DNA of 64,000 bases from NCBI RefSeq assembly GCF_040654195.1, contig NZ_JBFAHM010000002.1, positions 310,001 to 374,000 on the forward strand, written 5' to 3'. The DNA is from Hamadaea sp013361475 (GTDB lineage Bacteria; Actinomycetota; Actinomycetes; Mycobacteriales; Micromonosporaceae). This document shows positions 41,504 through 49,563 of the stretch, in pieces. The number at the start of each line of letters is the position of its first letter. Within the stretch, counting starts at the first letter, position 1. The position numbers and the translations under genes are program-made. The notes under the pieces were generated by a model, which was not told where the DNA came from, did not search any database, and saw only the letters and a program-made list of their open reading frames with translations.

Positions 41504-43017
41504 GCGGCTTCGGCGGCCTGATCCGGGCCGAATGGGTCAAACTGCGATCGGTCAACCGCTGGCTGATCACACTGTTCGGTGCGGCGGTGCTGACCATCGG
41601 CGTCAGCCTGCTCGGCGCCAACGGCTCCAACACCGACGTCAACGAGAAACCGAACTTCGTGGTGGGCCCGCACGGCGAACCGGTCGCCGACGCGTTCTCC
41701 TACGTCCATCAGCCGGTGACCGGCGATGTCACACTCACCGTCAAGGTCGGCTCGCTGACTCCGCAGGACGAACCGGCGGAGCGCCGAGATCCCGGCGGTG
41801 GAAGCACCATGACGCGGCTGGACGACCCGTCGCCGTGGAACGGGGCGTCGGCCGGCATCATGATCAAGGACGGCGCGACGTCCGGCGCCTCCTACGCCGC
41901 CGTGTTCGTCAATTCGGCGCACGGCGTACGCCTCCAGTCCGACTTCCGCACCGACATCGCCGGGAAGTCCACGACGGCCCCGCAGTGGCTGCGGCTGACC
42001 AGGACCGGCAACGTCGTCTCGGCGTACCAGTCGGCCGACGGCACTTCCTGGGAGAAGATCGGCGAGGTGACCCCGGCCCACCTGCCGGCCACCGCCGAGG
42101 TCGGGTTCTACGTCTCCTCCTCGCCCACGCTCTACGTCTCGCGAGGTGCGGGCGGCTCCTCGGTCGGCGCACACATGACGCGATCCACCGCCACTTTCGA
42201 GAACATCACGATGACCGGCGCGACGGCGTCCACCTGGCAGACCGGCGCCGTCCGGCTACCCGGCGACGAGGGCCGGCAGCTCAAGGAGGGCGCGCCCAGC
42301 CCGACGGAGTTCCACGATTCCGGCGGGACGTACACGGTCACCGGCGCGGGCCGGATCGGGCCGCAGGATCCCGGCGACGACCCGGTGGAGGCCTCGCTGC
42401 TCGGTGTCATCGCGGGCATCATGGCGCTGATCGCCGTCGGCGTCCTCTACGCCACCTCGGAGTATCGCCGGGGCATGATCCGCACGACCTTCGCCGCCGA
42501 ACCCCGGCGGGGCCGGGTGCTCGCCGCCAAGGCGCTGGTCCTCGGCGGCACCGCGTTCGCGCTGAGCCTCGTGGGTGTGGTCGCGGGATATCTGATCGCT
42601 CGCCCGGCGTTGCGGAAGAACGGCTTCGCTCCGCCCGCCTTCCCCGACGAGTCCATCACCGACCCCGTCGTGCTGCGCGTACTGCTGTTGTCGGCGGCCT
42701 TCATGGCGCTGCTCGCCGTCTTCGCGATGGCCGTCGGTGTCCTGCTCCGGCACAGCGCGGGCGCGATCACGCTGACGATCGTCCTGGTGATCCTGCCGAT
42801 CATCGTCGGCTCGATCCTGCCCGGCACGCTGCCGCGGCTGCTCATGTACACCACCCTCGCCGGCGGCATGGCGACGCAACGAGCCAAGCCGCCGACGCAG
42901 ACCCTCGCCGAACCGTGGGCGCTCATCGGGCCGTGGGCGGGCATCGGGGTGGTCGCGGCGTACACCGTCGTCGCGTTGGGCTTGGCCTGGTGGACACTGC
43001 GGCGGAGGGACGTGTGA
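41500..43017 (+). CDS. ABC-2 type permease with a large inserted concanavalin/LamG-like extracytoplasmic domain
   Basis: This 505-residue protein starts with a typical ABC-2 N terminus (IRAEWVKLRSVNRWLITLFG) and one membrane helix. About 240 residues of soluble sequence then interrupt the permease before five more helices (ASLLGVIAGIMALIAVGVLY onward). The insert contains SAGIMIKDGATSGASYAAVF, QWLRLTRTGNVVSAYQSADG, SWEKIG and VGFYVSSS, the pattern of DUF1349/LamG-like beta-sandwiches that bind sugars. Outside the membrane it could recognise the cargo or a cell-wall glycan. ATG overlaps the preceding stop (ATGA) and the next GTG overlaps this stop (GTGA). Confidence 0.88.
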   Translation: MSGFGGLIRAEWVKLRSVNRWLITLFGAAVLTIGVSLLGANGSNTDVNEKPNFVVGPHGEPVADAFSYVHQPVTGDVTLTVKVGSLTPQDEPAERRDPGGGSTMTRLDDPSPWNGASAGIMIKDGATSGASYAAVFVNSAHGVRLQSDFRTDIAGKSTTAPQWLRLTRTGNVVSAYQSADGTSWEKIGEVTPAHLPATAEVGFYVSSSPTLYVSRGAGGSSVGAHMTRSTATFENITMTGATASTWQTGAVRLPGDEGRQLKEGAPSPTEFHDSGGTYTVTGAGRIGPQDPGDDPVEASLLGVIAGIMALIAVGVLYATSEYRRGMIRTTFAAEPRRGRVLAAKALVLGGTAFALSLVGVVAGYLIARPALRKNGFAPPAFPDESITDPVVLRVLLLSAAFMALLAVFAMAVGVLLRHSAGAITLTIVLVILPIIVGSILPGTLPRLLMYTTLAGGMATQRAKPPTQTLAEPWALIGPWAGIGVVAAYTVVALGLAWWTLRRRDV

Positions 43018-43796
43018 GGACCGTGCGATCCGAGTGGACCAAGCTGCGATCCTTGCCCAGCACGGGCTGGCTGCTGCTCGCCGCGGTGCTCGCGACGGTG
43101 GCGCTCGGCTTCGCGGTCACCGGCTCGATCGACGCCGACCACTGCCGGGTGGACTGTCACGAGGATCTGACCCGGATGAGCCTGATGGGCGTACGCCTCG
43201 GGCAGGCCGCGGTGGCGATCCTGGCCGTTCTCGCGGTGACCGCCGAGTACGCCACCCGCACGATCCGGCCGACGCTGACCGCGACGCCCGGCCGGTTCCG
43301 CGTACTGCTGAGCAAGCTCACGGTCATCACCGGGGTGTCCCTGCTGGCCGGGGCGGCGGGGGTGGCCGGCGCACTGCTGGCCGCCCGCGCCGTCCTGCCG
43401 GCCAAGGGGTTCACCCCGGCCAACGGGTACGCCTACCTCTCGCTGGCCGACCACCTGACGCTCCGGGCGTATGCCGGGTCGGTCCTCTACTTGGGACTGG
43501 TGGCGCTGCTGAGCGCCGGACTCGGGTTCGTCCTCCGGGACACCGGTGGCGCCATCGCAGCCGTCCTCATGCTGTTCTACGGCTCACCGCTGATCGCCAT
43601 GTTCGTCACCGACCCGAAGTGGCAGCACCGGATCCACCGGTTCTCCCCGATGGACGCCGGACTGGCGATCACGTCCACCCGGGACTTCGCGGCCACCACC
43701 CACATCGGTCCGTGGGCCGGGCTGGGAGTGCTCGCGGCGTACGCCGCCGTCGCGGTGCTCGCCGGAGCGCTCCTGTTCCGCCTGCGCGACGCCTGA
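43014..43796 (+). CDS. ABC-2 type permease
   Basis: This 260-residue permease has six hydrophobic segments and the usual start VRSEWTKLRSLPSTGWLLLA. It contains TAEYATRTIRPTLTATPGRF, which parallels the SEYRRGMIRTTFAAEPRRGR of its neighbour, so the two are probably a heterodimer. A two-Cys loop (DHCRVDCHED) lies in the first extracytoplasmic segment. GTG at 43014 is translationally coupled to the previous gene. Confidence 0.9.
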   Translation: MRTVRSEWTKLRSLPSTGWLLLAAVLATVALGFAVTGSIDADHCRVDCHEDLTRMSLMGVRLGQAAVAILAVLAVTAEYATRTIRPTLTATPGRFRVLLSKLTVITGVSLLAGAAGVAGALLAARAVLPAKGFTPANGYAYLSLADHLTLRAYAGSVLYLGLVALLSAGLGFVLRDTGGAIAAVLMLFYGSPLIAMFVTDPKWQHRIHRFSPMDAGLAITSTRDFAATTHIGPWAGLGVLAAYAAVAVLAGALLFRLRDA

Positions 43797-43797
43797 C

Positions 43798-43828
43798 GGT
43801 GGGTGGGCGGTTCTCCCGTCCACCCACC
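43798..43828. terminator. Hairpin between convergent genes
   Basis: A 13-bp stem (GGTGGGTGGGCGG with CCGTCCACCCACC, one G-T pair) and a TTCTC loop lie just after the permease stop. It can end the exporter operon and the oppositely oriented oxidoreductase gene. Confidence 0.8.
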
Positions 43829-43845
43829 AATGCACGACCGCCGGC

Positions 43846-45207
43846 TCATGTGGGAAGGATGCTGTGGTTGATCCGGAACAGCTGGTTCGGGTCGTACTTC
43901 GCCTTCAGCTCCCCGAGCCGCCGATAGTTCTCCTCCGTGTACGCCCGCCGCACGCGCTCGGGCGCCGAGTCGTGGTCGAAGAGGAACCCAGGCAGCCTCG
44001 CTCCGGTGTCCCACGGGGCCAGGCGGGCCAGGACCTCGTCGGTGACCTGCCGGACGGCGTCGGCCCGGTCCGGCGGAGCCGGCATCCGTGACCACAGGTG
44101 GAACGCCGCACCCTGCGTACTGACGGCGTGCGCGCGCCGGGGAGCCCGGTCCAGGGCTCCGCCGAGGTGACGGATCTCGACACCGGGGAACGGTCCCCCG
44201 CTTGCCGACGGGTCGATGAGCGCGACGAGCTCGCGTACGGCGTCGTCGTCGAGGTCACGCAGCAAGGCACTGCGCAGGTGAGCCATGACGGGGTTCTTGG
44301 GATCCTGATAGATCTCGGTGATCTCCTCATAAGGAACCACGGCGGCGGTGTCCTTCTCCGGCCCGAGCTCCCGCAACGGCGTCAGCAGTTCCGCTCCCTG
44401 TGCCTCCTCGCCGACGTAGATGACGCGTACCTGGACGAGGGATCGGCCGCGGAGCCCGGCGGGCAACTGTGGCGCGTCAGGGAACCGCAGCAGCGTCGCC
44501 GACGACGACATCTCCTCCGGCTGTCTGCGGGTCCAGGCAACGTAGGAGCTGAGCACATGGGCGGCGTACGCGGGGTTCTCCCCGGCGAAGGTGAGCTCCC
44601 CGCCGTAGACGGTGCGCAACGGAACCAGGTCGATCTCGGCGGCGACCACACAGCCGAAGTTGCTCTTGCCGCCGCGCGCCGCCCAGAACAGGTCCGGCTC
44701 CTCCGTCGGCGACGCCGTCCGCAGCACTCCGTCGGCGGTGACGATGTCGAGCGACCGAACGTAGTCGGCGGCGAACCCGAAGGTCCGCGCAGTCAGCGGA
44801 AGGCCGCCGCCGGTCAGGTAACCCATGACGCCGACCTGCGGCGACGATCCCATCAGCGGCGCGAGACCGTGCTCGGCCGCAGCGGCCGCCACCTCGCCCC
44901 AGCGCAGGCCGGCCCCGATCCGGGCGGTACGCGTACCGGGGTCGATCGTCAGCTCGCGCAGTTCGGCCGTGGCGATGAGAACTGCGTCGTCGGCCGGAAG
45001 AGACTTGCCGTGCCCGGTCGACTGCACGGCGATCGGGCGTCCGGTGTCCACCGCGAACCGGACCGCGGTGGCGACGTCACCGCCGTCGGCCGGCAGCACG
45101 ACCACGGCAGGCCGATGTGTGACGGTCAGGAGGAACCCCGAGATCGCGTCGGCGAACCCGTCGTCGCCCGGGTAGAGAACACGCCCGCGAATGTCGTTGT
45201 CCAGCAT
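43846..45207 (-). CDS. FAD-linked oxidase (berberine bridge enzyme-like, BBE)
   Basis: This 453-residue cytosolic flavoenzyme has a PCMH-type FAD domain (VVVLPADGGDVATAVRFAVD, AVQSTGHGKS) and a C-terminal BBE motif (ENYRRLGELKAKYDPNQLFR). The His in STGHG could carry the 8-alpha FAD link. The second attachment Cys of bicovalent enzymes is absent in GVMGYLTGGGLP, so only a single link is expected. The substrate is unknown. The start ATG at 45207 follows TAGGAGA. It is divergent from a MarR regulator, with a good -35/-10 promoter whose start region contains two adjacent palindromes, so it is probably repressed by that regulator. Confidence 0.92.
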   Translation of the reverse strand: MLDNDIRGRVLYPGDDGFADAISGFLLTVTHRPAVVVLPADGGDVATAVRFAVDTGRPIAVQSTGHGKSLPADDAVLIATAELRELTIDPGTRTARIGAGLRWGEVAAAAAEHGLAPLMGSSPQVGVMGYLTGGGLPLTARTFGFAADYVRSLDIVTADGVLRTASPTEEPDLFWAARGGKSNFGCVVAAEIDLVPLRTVYGGELTFAGENPAYAAHVLSSYVAWTRRQPEEMSSSATLLRFPDAPQLPAGLRGRSLVQVRVIYVGEEAQGAELLTPLRELGPEKDTAAVVPYEEITEIYQDPKNPVMAHLRSALLRDLDDDAVRELVALIDPSASGGPFPGVEIRHLGGALDRAPRRAHAVSTQGAAFHLWSRMPAPPDRADAVRQVTDEVLARLAPWDTGARLPGFLFDHDSAPERVRRAYTEENYRRLGELKAKYDPNQLFRINHSILPT

Positions 45208-45228
45208 GTCACGTCTCCTATCAATTTC

Positions 45229-45258
45229 GTTGGCCGCGCCAACGTTGGTGCAGCCAAC
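45229..45258. promoter_or_regulatory. Two adjacent 15-bp palindromic operators
   Basis: GTTGGCCGCGCCAAC (45229-45243) is followed directly by GTTGGTGCAGCCAAC (45244-45258); both fit GTTGG-N5-CCAAC. They cover the transcription start region of the oxidoreductase gene. A half-related CCAACAGTTTGG at 45282-45293 abuts the regulator's -10. Binding by the MarR protein at 45306 is the simplest explanation. Confidence 0.7.
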
Positions 45259-45285
45259 AATACAGAAGATCGTGGGTCCTGCCAA
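45257..45285 (-). promoter_or_regulatory. Promoter of the FAD oxidase gene
   Basis: On the minus strand TTGGCA (45285-45280), a 17-base spacer and TATTGT (45262-45257) make a good housekeeping-type promoter, giving a leader of about 43 bases before the ATG at 45207. Confidence 0.6.
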
Positions 45286-45305
45286 CAGTTTGGTAGATTC
45301 TCCTG

Positions 45306-45761
45306 GTGAATCCGGGAGAGGCGACGCCGCGACGGCTCCGAGCGCTGCCGAGCAGGCTGACCAATCAGGCGGCGTTGGCGGCCAACCGGATCGTCGACAA
45401 GGCGCTGGCCCAGGTCGGCGTACGCCGGTATCACTATTCGCTGCTAGCCGCGCTCGACGAGACCGGCCCGACAAGTCAGGCCGAACTCGGCCGCCGCACC
45501 GGCATCGACCGCAGCGACATGGTCGCGACCGTCAACGACCTCGCCGACCGGGGGCTCGTCCAGCGCACCCCCGACCCGGAGGACCGGCGGCGCAACATCG
45601 TCTCCGTCACCGCGGCCGGTCGGCGGCAACTCGCCCAGCTCGACGAGCTGCTAGGCGCGGCACAGGACGCGTACTTGGCGCCCCTGTCCGCCACCGACCG
45701 GCGTACGCTGATCGGCCTGCTGACCCGGGTGACCGACTACCACCGGGACAAGCAGGACTGA
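45306..45761 (+). CDS. MarR-family transcriptional regulator
   Basis: This 151-residue winged-helix regulator has TSQAELGRRTGIDRSDMVATVNDL as recognition region and LVQRTPDPEDRRRN as wing. GTG at 45306 lies six bases after TAGATT, so its mRNA is leaderless. The operator-like GTTGG-N5-CCAAC repeats in the divergent spacer probably bind this protein and let it repress both the FAD oxidase gene and itself. It ends five bases before the convergent membrane protein gene. Confidence 0.93.
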   Translation: MNPGEATPRRLRALPSRLTNQAALAANRIVDKALAQVGVRRYHYSLLAALDETGPTSQAELGRRTGIDRSDMVATVNDLADRGLVQRTPDPEDRRRNIVSVTAAGRRQLAQLDELLGAAQDAYLAPLSATDRRTLIGLLTRVTDYHRDKQD

Positions 45762-45766
45762 CCCGG

Positions 45767-46162
45767 CTAGCCGCGCACGCGAGCGTGGAACACCGCCGCG
45801 ACATAAGTGACTCCGGCGACGGCGGCGAGCCAGGTGAACGGCTCACCGGAGTGTCCCCGGCCGAGTTCGACGAACGCGCCGATCAGCACCGCCACGACGA
45901 GCACGGTGCCGGCGGTGGCACTGGCCTTGACGTCGATCGCGGTGATGCGCTCGTCCCGCCGGTCGAACAGATGCCGGACGGTCTCCGACTTGCGCCCGGC
46001 GAACAGCACGATCCCGCCGAAGACCAGCATCAGCAGCAGGAGCAGGACGCCGAGCCCGGGACGGCCGCCGATCCACGCCGACACGAAGTACGCCAACCCG
46101 CCCGCGACGCAGATCGCCGGGCCGGCCCAGGACGTGGTGACACTCTTACTGCTCCTTGACAT
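45767..46162 (-). CDS. Small membrane protein, partner of the XRE regulator
   Basis: This 131-residue protein has four hydrophobic segments in two pairs, split by a basic loop (RKSETVRHLFDRRDERI). Similar DUF2178-like membrane proteins are commonly encoded next to small XRE regulators. The function is not known; a membrane-stress or envelope role is a guess. The ATG at 46162 has GGAGGAG seven bases upstream and overlaps the XRE gene by 17 bases, so translation is coupled. Confidence 0.75.
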   Translation of the reverse strand: MSRSSKSVTTSWAGPAICVAGGLAYFVSAWIGGRPGLGVLLLLLMLVFGGIVLFAGRKSETVRHLFDRRDERITAIDVKASATAGTVLVVAVLIGAFVELGRGHSGEPFTWLAAVAGVTYVAAVFHARVRG

Positions 46163-46355
46163 GGAACATCTCCTCCACTGTGGTCTCGAAGAAACGGGCC
46201 AGCGCGATCGCCAGCGGCAATGACGGCGTGTAGCGCCCCACTTCGATCGAGTTCACGGTCTGGCGGGACACCCCCATGGCGGAGGCGAGTTCGGCTTGCG
46301 AGAGCTGCCGCCGCGTACGCAGCTCCCGGACGTCGTTGCCGGTCAGTTCGAGCAC
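46146..46355 (-). CDS. XRE-family transcriptional regulator
   Basis: This 69-residue single-domain Cro/CI-type protein contains LSQAELASAMGVSRQTVNSI as helix-turn-helix and RYTPSLPLAIALARFFETTV, a signature of the small YozG/XRE group paired with membrane proteins. It starts at the GTG at 46355. A perfect 19-bp-arm palindrome at 46473-46518, itself made of two near-palindromic sites, lies upstream and is the likely autoregulatory operator. Confidence 0.9.
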   Translation of the reverse strand: MLELTGNDVRELRTRRQLSQAELASAMGVSRQTVNSIEVGRYTPSLPLAIALARFFETTVEEMFHVKEQ

Positions 46356-46471
46356 AGGAGCCCGCCGATCAGGGATTCCCGTTGCAGGGCTTGGGCCAGG
46401 TCGTTCGCGGGGTGAGCCGTGGGCTGGACCGCGACCATCGCGGTCAGCACCATCGACAGTGGACCGTGCAT
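46343..46471 (-). CDS. Possible 42-residue protein between the operator and the XRE gene
   Basis: A frame from the ATG at 46471 (MHGPLSMVLTAMVAVQPTAH at its start) runs to a TGA at 46343, overlapping the XRE start by 13 bases. Its third codon positions are about 86% G or C, as in real genes here. It has no ribosome binding site and I do not recognise it. It may be a coupled small protein, or only the leader of the XRE mRNA. Confidence 0.3.
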   Translation of the reverse strand: MHGPLSMVLTAMVAVQPTAHPANDLAQALQRESLIGGLLCSN

Positions 46472-46472
46472 G

Positions 46473-46518
46473 TGTAAAGCGTGCTTGACACGAGCCATGG
46501 TGTCAAGCACGCTTTACA
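46473..46518. promoter_or_regulatory. Perfect palindrome built of two operator-like sites
   Basis: TGTAAAGCGTGCTTGACAC (46473-46491) and its exact complement (46500-46518) flank an 8-base loop. Each arm is itself nearly palindromic (TGTAAAGC-GT-GCTTGACA). Each contains a TTGACA or TTTACA word suitable as a -35. It lies between the XRE gene and the divergent peptidase gene, so a dimer-of-dimers repressor could control both. Confidence 0.7.
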
Positions 46519-46619
46519 TTGGTTATGGATTTTCATCCGTCTCACCTCTAGCGAAACTTCTTTGCAGCGTCGATAGTGAATCGATCGATCCCCCGTGGGA
46601 TCTGCGTGGGAGGAGACCA

Positions 46620-47933
46620 ATGGCACGGCGCATCCTCACGCTCGCCGCGGCGGGCGTCTTGAGCATCGGCCTGACCGCCGCCCCGGCGGTGGCGGCCCAG
46701 CCGGTGCAGCACGACGAGCAGATCGAGTACCACCGCATCAGCTCGTACCGGGACTGGGCGCAGGGCACCGCGGACGGCGCGTTCGCGATCCCCGGCTTCC
46801 GCACTGGTGTGACCATGGGCGTTCCGGCCGGCACGACCGACTACACCGACCCGCACACCGGCGTCACCGCCGCCTACGAGTACGCGACCTGGACCTCGCC
46901 GGTGCACGACATCGGATTCGGCGCGACCGAGGCGGTCGCCTCGTGGAACGCCGTCACCCCGGCCGGCACGTTCATCAAGGTCGAACTGCACGGCACGTAC
47001 ACGAACGGAGAGCAGACGCCCTGGTACACGATGGGCATCTGGGCCTCCGGCGACGGCGACATCCGCCGGACCAGCGTCGACGACCAGGGCGACCCCTACT
47101 CGACGATCTGGACCGACACCTTCTCCATCGACGACGCCTCCCGGGGCGTCCTGCTCAGCGACTACCAGCTGCGGCTGACCCTCTACAAGAAGCCGGGTCA
47201 GGTCCAGCGCCCGCGGGTGTGGGAGCTGGGCGCGATGGCGAGCAACGTGCCGGACCGGTTCACCGTCCCGCTCAGCGCCGGGCACATCGCCTGGGGCAAG
47301 GAGCTGGCGGTGCCGGCGTACTCGCAGAACATCCACAGTGGCGAGTACCCCGAGTACGACGGCGGCGGCGAAGCCTGGTGCTCGCCGACGTCCACCCAGA
47401 TGGTGGTGAGCTACTACGGCTACACCCCCGACACCTCCTGGGTGAACCCGGACTACGCCGACCCACAGGTCGACGCGGCCGCCCGGGGCGTCTACGACTC
47501 GCAGTACGAAGGGGCGGGCAACTGGCCCTTCAACACCGCGTACGCGGCCTCGTTCGTCGGCCTCGACGCGATCGTGACCCGCATGCACTCGCTCGACGAG
47601 GTCGAGACCTTCATCAAGCACGGCATCCCGGTGGTGGTGTCGCTGTCCTTCCTCGCCAGCGAGCTGGACGGCTCGAACTACTCCACCTCCGGCCACCTGT
47701 TCGTGATCGTCGGCTTCACCGACACCGGTGACGTCGTCGTGAACGACCCGGCGTCGTCCTCCGACGACGTGGTGCGCAACGTCTACCAGCGCGACCAGCT
47801 CGAAACGGTCTGGCAGCGGACCAAGCGCGTACGCGCCAACGGCACCGTCGGCAGCGGATCGGGCGGCATCGCGTACCTGATCAAGCCGTGGTGGAAGCCG
47901 CTGCCGCAGGTTCCGGGCTCGTCGAACTGGTGA
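46620..47933 (+). CDS. Secreted C39-like cysteine peptidase family protein
   Basis: This 437-residue protein starts at the ATG at 46620 behind GGGAGGAG. It has a Sec signal peptide (ILTLAAAGVLSIGLTAAPAV, cleavage near AVAAQP). The N-terminal half is a beta-rich domain without a clear name. The C-terminal part (about 230-420) is a papain-fold C39_2 domain with the catalytic Cys in GGEAWCSPTSTQMV, His in SGHLFVIVGF and Asp in VVNDPAS. It probably cleaves peptides or amide bonds outside the cell. The final codons and stop are partly duplicated just downstream. Confidence 0.85.
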   Translation: MARRILTLAAAGVLSIGLTAAPAVAAQPVQHDEQIEYHRISSYRDWAQGTADGAFAIPGFRTGVTMGVPAGTTDYTDPHTGVTAAYEYATWTSPVHDIGFGATEAVASWNAVTPAGTFIKVELHGTYTNGEQTPWYTMGIWASGDGDIRRTSVDDQGDPYSTIWTDTFSIDDASRGVLLSDYQLRLTLYKKPGQVQRPRVWELGAMASNVPDRFTVPLSAGHIAWGKELAVPAYSQNIHSGEYPEYDGGGEAWCSPTSTQMVVSYYGYTPDTSWVNPDYADPQVDAAARGVYDSQYEGAGNWPFNTAYAASFVGLDAIVTRMHSLDEVETFIKHGIPVVVSLSFLASELDGSNYSTSGHLFVIVGFTDTGDVVVNDPASSSDDVVRNVYQRDQLETVWQRTKRVRANGTVGSGSGGIAYLIKPWWKPLPQVPGSSNW

Positions 47934-47955
47934 CACCCTCGTCGAACTGGTGACA
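47918..47955. repeat. Tandem duplication across a stop codon
   Basis: The 18-base word CTCGTCGAACTGGTGACA occurs at 47918-47935 and again at 47938-47955. The first copy encodes the last residues (SSNW) and stop of the C39-like gene. Confidence 0.85.
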
Positions 47956-47957
47956 TC

Positions 47958-47991
47958 GGGGCGGGCCGGTCCCCACGGGCCGGCCCGCCCC
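47958..47991. terminator. Strong GC hairpin between convergent genes
   Basis: A perfect 12-bp stem GGGGCGGGCCGG with its complement and a 10-base loop lies between the C39-like gene and the convergent MFS gene. Confidence 0.82.
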
Positions 47992-48019
47992 TGCCGTCGC
48001 AGCGCGCTGCTGATGAAGT

Positions 48020-49417
48020 TCAGGACGCGGTGACCCGGGCCTCGGCGCGCTCATGGAGGACCTGGCCGACCTCGGCGATGTCCTTCGGGCAGGTCCTCGA
48101 GGCGAGCCAGTACATGACGCCGGTCGGGATGAAGAAGATCTGGAACAGAGCGAGCCCCGTCGCGTAGTTCCACGGCGGCGGCAGCCCTCGGGACAGCGCG
48201 CTGAAGGCCACCCCGACCAGGCTGTTGCCGGTCGCCCGGCCTACGCCGTTGGCCAGGTTGCCGACGCTGTAGACGGTGCCGCGATGTTCGGGCAGGTTCA
48301 CGTCGGCGATCAGGGCGAACCAGTTGGGCGAGTTCGCCGAGGTCAACGCGAGCGCCGTCAGCGCCATCACGGCGGACACCCCCATGAGCGGCTCGGTGAC
48401 CAGGCTGCGCAGGACGCTCGCCGTGACGCTGCCCGCTCCGGCGTCCTCCGCGATGTCGACACGCAGCGGCAGGAAGAACAGGATCACGTAGAACGGGATG
48501 CCGGCGAGCACGCCGACCGACGCCACGAGCGCCCGTCCGCGGGGCGTACGCCGTTGCAGCCGGTCGCCGACGAGTCCGCCGATGATGGACAGTGCCCCGC
48601 CGAGCTGGAAGATCGTGGCGAAGATGGTGCCCACGACGATCGCGGTCTCCTGCGGATAGCCCTCGGCCTCCGCCTTCGCCTGCAGCAGTCGAGGCAGCCA
48701 GACCAGCGATCCGAAGGTCAGCTGCGCCGTCACGCCTTGCAGCACGAGCCAGATGTTGGTCCGGCGGCGCAGGATCTTGGGCAGGTCGGTGTGGCTGATC
48801 CGGTAGTCGTACTCGCCACCGGCCTCGAAGACCTCCTTGAGCGCCGGTTCGCTCTCGCCGCGCCGGATGCTCGCCGTCGGCAGGTACGCCGCCGTCGCGA
48901 CGAGCCCGATCACGGCCAGCAACGTGAACGGCCTACGCCAGTCCGCCGCGCCGAGCACGCCGCCCATGAGTGTGCCGGCCAGCGTGCCGACGCCCTGGGA
49001 GAGCCCGAACAGGCTCATGATCAGTCCACGGCGGCGGGGCGAGATGAGGTCGCTGACCACGGAGAAGCCCACCGAGCCGACCGCGCCCAAGCCGACCGCC
49101 GCCACCAGCTGCCCAGCGAAGAACGCCGGATAGCTCTGCGCCTGCGCGGTGCCGAAGGTGCCCGCGGCCCAGATCGTGGTGCCGGCCATCAGCAGCCAGC
49201 GCCGGTTGAAGTGGTCCCCGGCGTACGCCCACCCGACGGCGACCACCGCCGAGACGAGGAACCCGGTTGCCGTCACCACGGCGATCGCCGCCTCCGGCAC
49301 GCCGAGGCTGGAGCTGATCGGGCTGTACAGCGGCGGCACCAGCCCGGCGGCGACGTTGTCCAGCGAGGCCAGGATCACGAACACCACGACGGTGTAGAGC
49401 CGGTGCACACGCTGCAT
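48020..49417 (-). CDS. Major facilitator superfamily transporter
   Basis: This 465-residue protein has about 12 membrane helices and the MFS cytoplasmic loop GWAYAGDHFNRRWLLMAG after helix 2. It also contains ISPRRRGLIMSLFGLSQGVG, reminiscent of Spns/phthalate-like carriers. The substrate is unknown. The ATG at 49417 is chosen because TAGGAT lies eight bases upstream on the minus strand. A 39-residue extension would be basic and unlike other MFS N termini. It stands alone between two terminators. Confidence 0.9.
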   Translation of the reverse strand: MQRVHRLYTVVVFVILASLDNVAAGLVPPLYSPISSSLGVPEAAIAVVTATGFLVSAVVAVGWAYAGDHFNRRWLLMAGTTIWAAGTFGTAQAQSYPAFFAGQLVAAVGLGAVGSVGFSVVSDLISPRRRGLIMSLFGLSQGVGTLAGTLMGGVLGAADWRRPFTLLAVIGLVATAAYLPTASIRRGESEPALKEVFEAGGEYDYRISHTDLPKILRRRTNIWLVLQGVTAQLTFGSLVWLPRLLQAKAEAEGYPQETAIVVGTIFATIFQLGGALSIIGGLVGDRLQRRTPRGRALVASVGVLAGIPFYVILFFLPLRVDIAEDAGAGSVTASVLRSLVTEPLMGVSAVMALTALALTSANSPNWFALIADVNLPEHRGTVYSVGNLANGVGRATGNSLVGVAFSALSRGLPPPWNYATGLALFQIFFIPTGVMYWLASRTCPKDIAEVGQVLHERAEARVTAS

Positions 49418-49523
49418 GTCCGCAGATCCTACGGGGGGCGCCACCGCCGCCGGGGTGCGCGGCGGCGCACTCCGGGCGGTGGGTCGCGCTATCCGAGATA
49501 ACGCGGCCTTGGACGGTCGGCGA

Positions 49524-49550
49524 GGGGACGTCATCCCGGATAACGTCCCC
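49524..49550. terminator. Inverted repeat downstream of the DoxX gene
   Basis: GGGGACGT (49524-49531) and ACGTCCCC (49543-49550) form a short hairpin 14 bases beyond the DoxX stop. Two related words, ATCCGAGATAACG (49490-49502) and ATCCCGGATAACG, lie at or near it and could instead be a regulator site for the MFS promoter. Confidence 0.4.
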
Positions 49551-49563
49551 TTCTACCCGCTGA

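Noticed and set aside
49418..49534. N-terminal extension of the MFS transporter by 39 residues
   Set aside because: The extension is basic and unlike MFS N termini, and a TAGGAT hexamer eight bases before the internal ATG explains the start better.
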